Part shown: positions 55,799-63,927 of the stretch, in pieces | Layout of the letters: each line of letters begins with the position of its first letter | Numbering within the stretch: the first letter of the stretch is position 1 | From: Mycolicibacterium sphagni | GTDB taxonomy: Bacteria; Actinomycetota; Actinomycetes; Mycobacteriales; Mycobacteriaceae | Assembly: GCF_013337765.1 (NCBI RefSeq) | Contig: NZ_VBSB01000002.1 | Coordinates: 290,775-354,774 of the forward strand | Direction: 5' to 3' | DNA: 64,000 nucleotides | Position numbers and translations under genes: made by a program | Notes under the pieces: model-generated | What the model was told of the DNA's origin: nothing | The model's database searches: none | What the model saw: the letters and a program-made list of their open reading frames with translations, nothing else

Positions 55799-55863
55799 TG
55801 CGGCCCGAGCAGACGCACAATCGCACAAATATGCCCTCCAGCGTGCGAGTCTGCGTCTGCTCG
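55781..55863. repeat. Repeat (d): 83-bp direct repeat containing a GAGCAGACGCA palindrome
   Basis: Second copy of repeat (c). The palindrome core runs 55806-55863 with CGAGCAGACGCA at 55806-55817 and TGCGTCTGCTCG at 55852-55863. It overlaps the 3' end of the AbiEi-like gene and ends six bases before the stop of the convergent ROK kinase gene, so it may also terminate both transcripts. Confidence 0.85.
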
Positions 55864-55868
55864 CCGGA

Positions 55869-56765
55869 TTACGTACGCAGCAAGGCGGCTGCGCCGAACA
55901 GCCCCGCCTCGCCGCCCAGCGCAGCGGGCACCACCCGCAGCCCCGACACGAAATCCAGGCCGGCATAGTTGCGCAGCTCCGCACGCAGTGGGTCGAACAA
56001 CAGCGGCCCGGCCTGGGCCACGCCCCCGCCGACGACGACAAGGTCCAGGTCGCAGACGGCGCCGACCGACGCGATCATCGCCGCGATCGCGCGCGCTCCG
56101 CGGTGGAACGCCCGTAACGCGATGTCGTTTCCGGCCGCCGCCGCGTCGGCAAGTTCCTTGGCGTCGGCGCCCATCCAACCCTGCGTGCGCGCCCACGCGG
56201 CCAGATGCGGCCCACTGGCGATTGCCTCGACGCAGCCGCGGGCGCCGCAGACACACCGCGGCCCGTCAGGGTCGACGATGACGTGCCCGACATGGCCGGC
56301 GTTGCCGGTACGTCCGTAATAGGGCACACCATCGAGGACCAGTCCACCGCCGATGCCGGTCGAGACCACCATGCCGAGCAGGAACGAAGCGCCTTGTCCG
56401 GCTCCGCGCCAGTGTTCGCCCAGCGCCATGCACAGTCCGTCGCCGGCCACCCGGACGGGCACGTCGGGGACGACGGCGACCACCCGGTCGCGAATTGGGA
56501 AGTCGCGCCAGGCGGGGATGTTGACGGGACTGGTCGTCCCGGCGGCCAGGCGGAGCGGGCCCGGTGCTGAGACCCCGACGCCGTCGACCGCGCCGCCGGC
56601 CTTGGCGAGTGCGTCGTCGATCGCCTGCTCGACGGTGGCCCACACCTGTTCGGGGTCGTCGCTGTGCGGCGTGGGGTGGCGGGTCTCGTACTGCAGGCGT
56701 CCGTCGCCGTCGACGAGCCCGGCGGCGACTTTGGTGCCACCGATGTCCAGTACCAGTGCGCTCAT
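55869..56765 (-). CDS. ROK-family sugar kinase
   Basis: 298 residues from ATG 56765, one base after the upstream stop. LVLDIGGTKVAAGLVDGDG is the phosphate-1 ATP loop, GNAGHVGHVIVD with CVCGARGCVEAIASG is the ROK zinc-binding signature, and DLVVVGGGVAQAGPLLF the adenosine motif. ROK kinases phosphorylate glucose, mannose, N-acetylglucosamine and similar sugars. Sitting after an alpha-mannosidase it may phosphorylate released mannose. Matches the position of Rv0650. Confidence 0.94.
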   Translation of the reverse strand: MSALVLDIGGTKVAAGLVDGDGRLQYETRHPTPHSDDPEQVWATVEQAIDDALAKAGGAVDGVGVSAPGPLRLAAGTTSPVNIPAWRDFPIRDRVVAVVPDVPVRVAGDGLCMALGEHWRGAGQGASFLLGMVVSTGIGGGLVLDGVPYYGRTGNAGHVGHVIVDPDGPRCVCGARGCVEAIASGPHLAAWARTQGWMGADAKELADAAAAGNDIALRAFHRGARAIAAMIASVGAVCDLDLVVVGGGVAQAGPLLFDPLRAELRNYAGLDFVSGLRVVPAALGGEAGLFGAAALLRT

Positions 56766-56766
56766 G

Positions 56767-57372
56767 TCAGTGCTTGTGGGTGTTGTCGGGTTGGCGAGGG
56801 TCACCCGGATGTTCGTAACCGGGTGCCAGCCACACTAAGGCGGCGCGGCGCTGATCGAGCCACATCCGGAACCGGCGCCGCCGCGCGGCACCAGAAAGAT
56901 GCGCGACGATCAACGGCCGCACCTCGGCGAAGTCCGCCTCGGACGCCACTCGCCAGCAGCCCGCTTGGGCAAAGCGAAGGAATCGGCGCGGGTTACGGGC
57001 GTGGAAGTCGACGACGACGTCCTCGTCCACTTCCACGTCGCCGGTGACGTGCGCGAATACCGCCCGGGCTATTGGATCGGCCAACACCGCCGCGGCGATA
57101 CTGCCGATCTCCAATCGCGCGGTCGAATCGGGAAGCAGATCGTCCTCGGCCGGCGTGGCCGCCGTGACGGTGACGCCGAGCGTCTCAGCCTCGCGCGCCA
57201 CCAGTTTTTCGGCCACCACAAGCTGGGTGAGCCAGCGCCGCAGCTGGCGGCCTTCACTGGTGTGCGGCCGCGGCAGCGCCGCGACTTGCGGTGCTGCCCG
57301 CAGGGCCGCCTCGCGGGCGTCGACCTCACCGACCTCCACGCTCACCCCCGCGACGGTGGCAGCCACGGTCAT
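56767..57372 (-). CDS. Conserved hypothetical protein (Rv0649 position)
   Basis: 201 residues from ATG 57372 (MTVAATVAGVSVEVGEVD), overlapping the mannosidase stop as ATGA. The gene at this place in M. tuberculosis is often named fabD2, but no acyltransferase GHSxG motif is seen. The sequence is alpha-helical with a short N-terminal beta start (VAGVSVEVGEVDAREAAL) and LRRWLTQLVVAEKLVAREAE, reminiscent of the N-terminal arm of SurA/PpiC-type proteins. No function can be assigned. Confidence 0.8.
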   Translation of the reverse strand: MTVAATVAGVSVEVGEVDAREAALRAAPQVAALPRPHTSEGRQLRRWLTQLVVAEKLVAREAETLGVTVTAATPAEDDLLPDSTARLEIGSIAAAVLADPIARAVFAHVTGDVEVDEDVVVDFHARNPRRFLRFAQAGCWRVASEADFAEVRPLIVAHLSGAARRRRFRMWLDQRRAALVWLAPGYEHPGDPRQPDNTHKH

Positions 57373-60300
57373 CGGACCGTCACCGCCACGGCCGGGGTGT
57401 ACAGCAATCGCCCCGCGCAGCCGATCCGGATCAGCGCCCACCACCGTCCCGGTTCCAGCCAGGGCGGCGGGGCGATGTCGAAGGCGACCTCGACGGTCGA
57501 CCGGGCACCGACAACGGCTCCGCAGGCTGCCGGCCCGGTCCACTCCCACGTCCCCCACGGACTGATGAGGTGGGCCTCCAAGGCCAGGTCGGTGTGGGCT
57601 GCGCTGCCAACGGTCACCGCGAGGCGGGCGTGCTCCCCGGCAGCGACGACGACCTCGGACGGCTCGGTGACCAGCCGCACCAACGCCTCATCCGGGGTAC
57701 CGACCGTGACGACGCAGACGTCCTCGACGGGTTGCCGCCATGCCGCGGGCACATCCCCGGTCAGCGTGAGCTGCGCGCGCACCGGATAGGCACCGGGGGT
57801 TGCGCCAGACGGCACGCTCACGACGATCTCGGCTTCGCGGTGGTGCCCGGTGGGCAATTCGAACGACAGCACGGCGGGCTCGACAGTCCAGCCGCGTGGG
57901 CCACGCAGCCGTACTTCCCCGGCCAGTGTCGCGTCGCTGCAGTCGCTGGCAGCGGTCATTCGCAGCCGCAGCCGCTCGCCGGGTTGCGCGGTGACGGTTT
58001 CGGGATGCAGATGGGCGACGGCGGGCAGGCCACCGAGCGGGGCCGGTCCGCGGTTGTGCAGCCAGTACCGGGCGTACAGCGGCTGGGCGTTCTCCGACTC
58101 GGGGGCCAGGATTGCGCCGTCGGCATCGAGTACGGCATGGACGTCGAGCCGGGCCAGCAGGGTCGCGATCTGATAGCCGTGCAGCTTCAGCGGCGATTCA
58201 CCGCTGCCCCTGGCAGTCTCCAGCAGGTCGGCCGACACCACCGACGAGACTCCACCGACATCGGAGGAGATACTGACTTCGGTTGTGGTTCCGCGGGTTT
58301 CGACCAGCCGGATGGTGACGTCCTCGGGGTCAACCGCGGCGGAACTCCCGGTGGCGGTGGGGTTACCGCCAATCTTGAGCGCCGCGAGGTTTACCGCGCC
58401 GGCCGGTTCGATGCGCAGCAGTGAGCCGTCAGCGCCCAGCGAACCGACCCCTTCACCGGCTACCACGCACACCATCGGGTGGTTGAATTCGGCACTGCGG
58501 CGCGGCATTTCAGTGTCTCGCCAATCACCTCGCCCGGATATCAGTGCGAAGTCGAAGGTGTGCGTCCAGTGCTGCAGCTGAAAGTTCGACCCGTCCGGCA
58601 TCTTGCGTTGCGGCGGATCGATCCACACGCCCGACGGCCAGCCGGTGCATGAGCGCATCAGTGAGCTGTGCAGGGTCTGATCGGGTTCGACGGCGAAGCC
58701 GGGGACGCCGCGGTTGAGCAGGGCGACGGTGCGCGATTCGAACTCGCCCATTCCCGACGGTGCGTCCTGGGTGACGTCGATCTGGGCGTCGTCGAGGTCC
58801 TCGACGACGCCGGCAATCGCCCCATCGCCGGCGACGATGAGTACCGGTAGCGCGCGCACGCCACGGAGATCGGCGTCGGGCTGCCATACCTCGGCCAGCG
58901 GCCTGGTCGCGGGCACCCATACCCGCGCCTGCCCGGTCGCCGAGAGCTGGCGGTGCAGTTCTGCGGTGTAGGCGTCCTCGGCGGCGGCCAATACCGCGGC
59001 GGTGAAGGAGTTGTCATCGGGACCGCCCAACGCAATTCGGGCGTCGGGCAAGTTGGAGTCGACGTCGAGGTTGCCGTAGCGAGGGTGCTCTGCGCTGCTG
59101 CAGGTGGCGGTCACCCCGGACCGCACCAGTGCCACCATCAGTTCGCGGGCGCTGGAGGTGTCCTCGGCCGGCACCACCACCTCGGCCACCGACACCGCAC
59201 GTGTATCCGCCCCGACGCGGATCCGTGCCGCAGAGGACAACCCGAACCAGCCGTGGGCGGGATTGTCCAGTGTCCACGGGTGTTCGGCTGAGTCGATGGC
59301 GCGATCCTCACCCGAGGCATGGTCGTGCAGCAGTCCGAACCCACGCCCGATGACGGCGTCGCCGACCTCGCTGACCGGTAGCGCACCGGGTATCGGGCAG
59401 GGCCACCGCAACCGCACCAGCCGGTCGGCACCGGTGAACTCGTCGATGGTGGCGCTGGTGTCCACCCGGTCGATACCGCGCCACAGGGTCAGCACCTGGG
59501 TGTAGCGCAGCAACTCACCGATGTGTCCGGTGACGACCAGCCGCTCGCCCAGCGGGCTGCGGAACGCCTGAACCGAATCTGCTTGCGTCGCAGTCGAACA
59601 CGTCACCGGCCCGGTCGGCAGCAGATGCCACGGCCCCTCCCCCGCTTTCGGGTGGGCCGGATATTCGTCGTAGACGGCGAGCTCGTTGCCGACGCGGCCG
59701 TCGGCGATCAGCTCACGATCGACCGGCAACTCGACCAGGGAATCCACCGCGCCGCCGCGCGCGGGATCCACCCGCAGCCGGTGATACTCGTTACCGATCT
59801 GCACCCCGTCGACGGCCCGCCACCCGGCGGGGTCGCCGGAAGCCACCAGCCGGTAGCTGCGCCAGCCCAGCGAGTCGACGCCCTCGGCGCGCCAGCTCAC
59901 CAGGTGTCCATCGTCGGAGACCACCGCGGGACTGGTCACACCGGCGGTGTCGACCACCGACACACCCGGGCCGATGGGAGCATCCAGCTTCGCTGTCACG
60001 ATGTCGGTTCGTTTGTGCGCCAACGGGTTCCACACCACCACCGAGCCCGCTTCCACCGCCGCGGCCCGCGACAGCAGCTGCAGCGCACCGGAGCGCGCAC
60101 CCGAGCCGAGCTCCCACGCGTCGCGCCAACTGGTCAACAAGTCGAGGTACACCTGATCGGACTCCGATCCGGTGATGCCGTCGTGGTGAGCGCCGTACGC
60201 CAGCTGAACCCATGCCTTCGCCAGCGCCGCCTCCGGGTAATGCGCGCCGGTGAGCAGCGCCGCGAACACCGCGAACCGTTCGGCACCGAGCACCGCGTCC

Positions 60301-61538
60301 TCGGCGGCGCGATTGGCCTGCTTGGTGTCGATGTAGGAGACGTCCTTGCCGGTGTAGATCGGGTTCATGTCGCGGGTCTGCGGCGAGGGCGCCAGCCCCC
60401 GCTGCGATGTTTCGGCGCGCACCGCGGCGAAGAACTCCGACGGCAACGCGCAGACGAACCGCGGCCAGCTGTAGCGGGCGTTCCAGTCGCGGTGGATCTC
60501 GGTGACCCAGGCGTTGGGCGGGGTGTAGTCGGTGCCGACCGGCAGCAGCACGTTGCGGGTCAGTGCCACCGATTTCAGATCCGAGAACAGCTGATACGTG
60601 GCCTCTTCCGCCTCGGCCAGCGACGCCGCGGAATCCATCCACCAGCCGGCCGAATAGTGCGCGGGCATGTAGTGGGTCAGCAGCCCGAGGCCCGACGGTG
60701 CGATCCACTCGAATTCGCTGCGGAACTGCATGCGCTTCGGGTCGCCGTTGTCGGCCATCGGCCCCCATTGGTGGTGCGGCCCGCGGGCCCACGAGCTCGA
60801 CGTCAGGCCGGCATCGGCGGCCATCCCCGGGAACTGTGGGTCGTGACCGAACACATCGAGCTGCCAGGCAGTGGCCGGATCGGCGCCGAGGATGTCGCGC
60901 TGGTAGCCGACGCCGTGAACGAAATTGCGGATCGCCGTCTCCGCACCGACCAGGTTGGTGTTGGGCTCGTTGTAGGTGCCGCCCATCACCTCCACCCGCC
61001 CGTCGGCGATGAACCGGCGCAGATCGGCGCGGTCCTCGGGGTGGGTGTCGAAATAGGGTTTGAGGTAGTCGACTTCGGCGAGTACGAACTTGTAATCCGG
61101 GTCGCGGCGCGCCATTTCGAGGTGGGCGGCCACCAACGCAAACCCGTTGTTCTGCCGGGCCCGACCGGGCGGCTCTTCGGTCCACAGGCTGGTGTAGGCG
61201 CCCTGGGTGTTCCACCACACCGGGTCGTAGTGGAAGTGGCTGATCATGTACATCGTCCAGCCCGGCTCGGCGACGATGAACTCGAATCCGAAGTCGGCAC
61301 CGACGCGAGCCGCCCGCCGCTGGCCGGGCGCAGCCCGCTCGGCGCGCACCGCAATCTCGACAACCCCGTCACCGGGTGTCAGCGCGACGTCGTCACTGTG
61401 GAGCCCGTCACCAACGACCCGCGCGGTGTCCGTTTCGCCGGCCCCGCTGTAGCCGATTCTGACCACCTGCAGCGGCGCATCGGGCGGGCCGACGAACAGC
61501 TCCGTCGACTCCGCGGAGGTAAACCGCACGCCCAGCAA
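57369..61538 (-). CDS. Alpha-mannosidase, GH38
   Basis: 1389 residues if the TTG at 61538 is used; GTG 61529 is an alternative. Catalytic-domain signs: HFHYDPVWWNTQG (His/Asp metal ligands at about 101-105), LAEVDYLKPYF, TYNEPNTNLV, and WQLDVFGHDPQFPGMA with the probable nucleophile Asp228. A large beta-rich C-terminal part includes a NEW3-like domain near the end. No signal peptide, so it acts in the cytoplasm, hydrolysing alpha-mannosides, perhaps turned-over glycans. Between the EEP gene and the hypothetical protein, same strand. Confidence 0.95.
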   Translation of the reverse strand: MLGVRFTSAESTELFVGPPDAPLQVVRIGYSGAGETDTARVVGDGLHSDDVALTPGDGVVEIAVRAERAAPGQRRAARVGADFGFEFIVAEPGWTMYMISHFHYDPVWWNTQGAYTSLWTEEPPGRARQNNGFALVAAHLEMARRDPDYKFVLAEVDYLKPYFDTHPEDRADLRRFIADGRVEVMGGTYNEPNTNLVGAETAIRNFVHGVGYQRDILGADPATAWQLDVFGHDPQFPGMAADAGLTSSSWARGPHHQWGPMADNGDPKRMQFRSEFEWIAPSGLGLLTHYMPAHYSAGWWMDSAASLAEAEEATYQLFSDLKSVALTRNVLLPVGTDYTPPNAWVTEIHRDWNARYSWPRFVCALPSEFFAAVRAETSQRGLAPSPQTRDMNPIYTGKDVSYIDTKQANRAAEDAVLGAERFAVFAALLTGAHYPEAALAKAWVQLAYGAHHDGITGSESDQVYLDLLTSWRDAWELGSGARSGALQLLSRAAAVEAGSVVVWNPLAHKRTDIVTAKLDAPIGPGVSVVDTAGVTSPAVVSDDGHLVSWRAEGVDSLGWRSYRLVASGDPAGWRAVDGVQIGNEYHRLRVDPARGGAVDSLVELPVDRELIADGRVGNELAVYDEYPAHPKAGEGPWHLLPTGPVTCSTATQADSVQAFRSPLGERLVVTGHIGELLRYTQVLTLWRGIDRVDTSATIDEFTGADRLVRLRWPCPIPGALPVSEVGDAVIGRGFGLLHDHASGEDRAIDSAEHPWTLDNPAHGWFGLSSAARIRVGADTRAVSVAEVVVPAEDTSSARELMVALVRSGVTATCSSAEHPRYGNLDVDSNLPDARIALGGPDDNSFTAAVLAAAEDAYTAELHRQLSATGQARVWVPATRPLAEVWQPDADLRGVRALPVLIVAGDGAIAGVVEDLDDAQIDVTQDAPSGMGEFESRTVALLNRGVPGFAVEPDQTLHSSLMRSCTGWPSGVWIDPPQRKMPDGSNFQLQHWTHTFDFALISGRGDWRDTEMPRRSAEFNHPMVCVVAGEGVGSLGADGSLLRIEPAGAVNLAALKIGGNPTATGSSAAVDPEDVTIRLVETRGTTTEVSISSDVGGVSSVVSADLLETARGSGESPLKLHGYQIATLLARLDVHAVLDADGAILAPESENAQPLYARYWLHNRGPAPLGGLPAVAHLHPETVTAQPGERLRLRMTAASDCSDATLAGEVRLRGPRGWTVEPAVLSFELPTGHHREAEIVVSVPSGATPGAYPVRAQLTLTGDVPAAWRQPVEDVCVVTVGTPDEALVRLVTEPSEVVVAAGEHARLAVTVGSAAHTDLALEAHLISPWGTWEWTGPAACGAVVGARSTVEVAFDIAPPPWLEPGRWWALIRIGCAGRLLYTPAVAVTVR

Positions 61539-61557
61539 TGTACGGCCCCACGAACCC

Positions 61558-62325
61558 TCAGCGGAGCGACACGTCGATCACGAGCGGGCGATGATCGGAG
61601 ATGGGCAACACCGGTGTGGATGCGGCGGTGGCCACCAAGCCGTCATGGTCGGTGAGGATGTGGTCGAGCTGACGGTTCGGGCTCTGAAGCGGGAACGTCG
61701 GCGCGGTGGCCAGTGGACGCAGCCCGGTCCGCCGGCCCGGAGCAAGCCCCGACATGTTCAGGTCACCCATCAGCACCCGCGGCCCCGGCAGGCCGCGCAG
61801 ATCACGGATGAGCCGCTTGAGTTGCACACGGTTCCAGCCGGGCACGAAGGACAGGTGGGTGTTGGCCACTGTCATCACTCCGAGTGGAGTCTCGAGCTGA
61901 GCCGCCATCGCCGCTCGGGGTTCCTCGTTGACGATCTGCACCCGATTGGGGCCAGGCAGATACATCGGGAACCGCGCCGGGATCCGGGGCAGCCGCAGCA
62001 CCTGCCAGGAGATCGCCGGATATCTCGACAGCAGGGCGATCCCGTATGCGGCGGTTCCCGGTCGTTCGTCGCCGGTGGCGGCCATCCACGTCACCCCAGG
62101 GGTGCCGGCGATAGCGGCCACGAACCGATGCGAAACGGCGCCCATCGCCGCGGCCGCGATCGCGGTGAGATCGGCCAGTGACGAGCGCGGCTGGTCGACG
62201 TCGACTTCCTGCAGGGCCAGGACATCGACATCCAGGCGGCGAATGCACTCCGCCAATCGCTCCAGGCTGACCTGGTCGTCATCCAGGCTGCGCCCGTGCA
62301 AGATGTTGAAGGTGGCCATCCGCAT
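61558..62325 (-). CDS. Endonuclease/exonuclease/phosphatase-family protein
   Basis: 255 residues from ATG 62325 (MRMATFNILHGRS); an ATG six bases later is equally possible and the upstream extension is not coding-like. EEP motifs: MATFNILHG, LALQEVD with the metal Glu, LMGDLN, and ISDHRPLVIDV with the catalytic His. Family members cleave phosphodiesters in DNA, RNA, lipids or phosphoinositides; the substrate is unknown here. 19 bases upstream of the mannosidase. Confidence 0.92.
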   Translation of the reverse strand: MRMATFNILHGRSLDDDQVSLERLAECIRRLDVDVLALQEVDVDQPRSSLADLTAIAAAAMGAVSHRFVAAIAGTPGVTWMAATGDERPGTAAYGIALLSRYPAISWQVLRLPRIPARFPMYLPGPNRVQIVNEEPRAAMAAQLETPLGVMTVANTHLSFVPGWNRVQLKRLIRDLRGLPGPRVLMGDLNMSGLAPGRRTGLRPLATAPTFPLQSPNRQLDHILTDHDGLVATAASTPVLPISDHRPLVIDVSLR

Positions 62326-62371
62326 GGGTACCAGGTACCCGTGGCGGCCCGAAATAACGATCAGCGCTGCA

Positions 62372-63325
62372 TCACCGCCTGACCGCGGCGGCCAGCAGCG
62401 CCGACATCGCGAGCGCACCGTCGGCGACCGCATCCGGCTCCAGCAATTCGAACGCTATGCCGGGCATGGCCAGATACAACACCAGCGTCTGGGGATCATC
62501 AGCGCCGGTGACGACGACACAGGTGTCAGGTCCGTCGTCCTCGATAGTCACCGACGTTGGTGAGAAATGCTGGTCCATAACAGTTTTCGTTGCCTGATAG
62601 CGAACCCTGGCGACGTAGCGGTAGGGCGAGGTGGTGATGGCGCGACGGACGTAGGCGGCAGCGTCGGGTGCCGGCCGGGCGGTGAAGGTGGTGCCCCTCG
62701 CACGCACCTGCGCCATCCGGTCCAGCCGCAGGCTGCGCCAGTCCTCCCGATCCCGGTCGTAGGCCAGCAGGTACCACCGCCGTCCGGTGGTGACCATTTG
62801 ATACGGCTCGAGGCGGCGACTGCTCGGCGACCCGGCCCGGTCGACGTAGTCCGCGTCGACGTGTTCGCGGTCGCGGCAGGCCCGCGCCAGCGTCATCAGG
62901 ACCTCGGGGTCCACCGGCGACTCCGACTCCGGTGTCAGCGTGACGGTGGTGTCGTGCACGGCGGCGACCTGCGAGCGCAGCCGGGCGGGCATCACCTGGT
63001 CCAGTTTGGTCAGGGCGCGCAGCGCGGCCTCGCCGACACCCGCGACGCTGCCCCCGGCCGCCATCCGCAGGCATACCGCCATCGCGACGGCCTCGTCGGA
63101 GTCGAGGAGCAACGGCGGCAGAGCGGCACCGGCACCGAGCTGATAGCCGCCACCGTGACCGGTGCTGGCATGGACGGGGTACCCGAGCTCGCGGAGTCGT
63201 TCGACGTCACGGCGCACACTGCGGGTGGTCACGCCGAGCCGTTCGGACAGCTCCTCGCCCGACCACACCCGCCTCGATTGCAACAGGCCGAGCAGTTGCA
63301 GCACCCGGCTCGTCGTCTGTGACAT
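62372..63325 (-). CDS. WYL-domain transcriptional regulator
   Basis: 317 residues from ATG 63325; the open frame extends into the divergent promoter but the palindrome and position argue for this start. N-terminal HTH_11 (RVLQLLGLLQSRRVWSGEELSERLGVTTRSVRRDVERLRELG) and a central WYL domain (RRLEPYQMVTTGRRWYLLAYDRDREDWRSLRLDRM) that binds nucleotides or other ligands. Divergent from the DinB gene with a perfect inverted repeat between them. Upstream of the EEP-mannosidase-kinase run. Confidence 0.93.
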   Translation of the reverse strand: MSQTTSRVLQLLGLLQSRRVWSGEELSERLGVTTRSVRRDVERLRELGYPVHASTGHGGGYQLGAGAALPPLLLDSDEAVAMAVCLRMAAGGSVAGVGEAALRALTKLDQVMPARLRSQVAAVHDTTVTLTPESESPVDPEVLMTLARACRDREHVDADYVDRAGSPSSRRLEPYQMVTTGRRWYLLAYDRDREDWRSLRLDRMAQVRARGTTFTARPAPDAAAYVRRAITTSPYRYVARVRYQATKTVMDQHFSPTSVTIEDDGPDTCVVVTGADDPQTLVLYLAMPGIAFELLEPDAVADGALAMSALLAAAVRR

Positions 63326-63345
63326 GACTCCAGTGTCGCGCAATC

Positions 63346-63366
63346 TGCGGACAGAAACTGTCCGCA
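63346..63366. promoter_or_regulatory. Candidate operator of the WYL regulator
   Basis: Perfect inverted repeat TGCGGACAG (63346-63354) and CTGTCCGCA (63358-63366) around AAA. It lies 21 bases before each divergent start (63325 minus, 63387 plus), exactly centred in the 61-base gap. Strong candidate site for the regulator to control itself and the DinB gene. Confidence 0.75.
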
Positions 63367-63386
63367 ATACATGAAAGCCTACGGAT

Positions 63387-63899
63387 ATGACCTGGACAGC
63401 CCAACTTGCCGACCAGCTCGACTGGCACTGGAGCAATGCACTGCGGCCCCGGCTGGCCGGCCTGACCGACGACGAGTACTTCTGGGAGCCGGTGGACGGA
63501 TGCTGGACTGTGCATCCCAACGGCGGCATTGATTTCGCCTACCCGCCCCCGAAACCAGAACCGGTCACCACGATCGCCTGGCGGCTGGCCCACGTCATCG
63601 TCGGGGTGCTGGCGATGCGTAACCACTCCCACTTCGGCGGACCACCCGCCGACTATCAAAGTTGGCCGTATGCCACCGATGCCGACACCGCGCTGGCCCA
63701 GCTCGACGACGCCTACGAACGGTGGAACACCGCGGTACGGGCGCTGTCCGACGATGACCTCGCCAGGCCGTGCGGGCCCGCCGAAGGCCCCTACGCCGAC
63801 TACGCACTGTCCGAATTGATCCTGCACATCAACCGTGAGGTCATCCACCACGGTGCCGAAATCGCTTGTCTCCGAGACCTTTACACCCATAAGAACTGA
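63387..63899 (+). CDS. DinB-family protein
   Basis: 170 residues from ATG 63387. Four-helix DinB/YfiT-like fold with the three metal-binding His pattern: LDWHWSN near the start, HVIVGVLAMRNHSH in the middle, and NREVIHHGAEI near the end. Members are metal-dependent thiol transferases (bacillithiol or mycothiol S-transferase) or maleylpyruvate isomerases; in mycobacteria a mycothiol link is plausible. Divergent from the WYL regulator that probably controls it. Confidence 0.9.
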   Translation: MTWTAQLADQLDWHWSNALRPRLAGLTDDEYFWEPVDGCWTVHPNGGIDFAYPPPKPEPVTTIAWRLAHVIVGVLAMRNHSHFGGPPADYQSWPYATDADTALAQLDDAYERWNTAVRALSDDDLARPCGPAEGPYADYALSELILHINREVIHHGAEIACLRDLYTHKN

Positions 63900-63927
63900 T
63901 CTCGAGAAAGGACTCTCAATGAGGAAG

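Noticed and set aside
54761..55863. Classical insertion sequence or integron cassette
   Set aside because: No transposase or integrase motif and no terminal inverted repeats outside the direct repeats; treated instead as a repeat-bounded unit.
59523..61655. 710-codon open frame on the plus strand
   Set aside because: Antisense to the GH38 alpha-mannosidase, whose catalytic motifs are clear; the antisense product has no family features.
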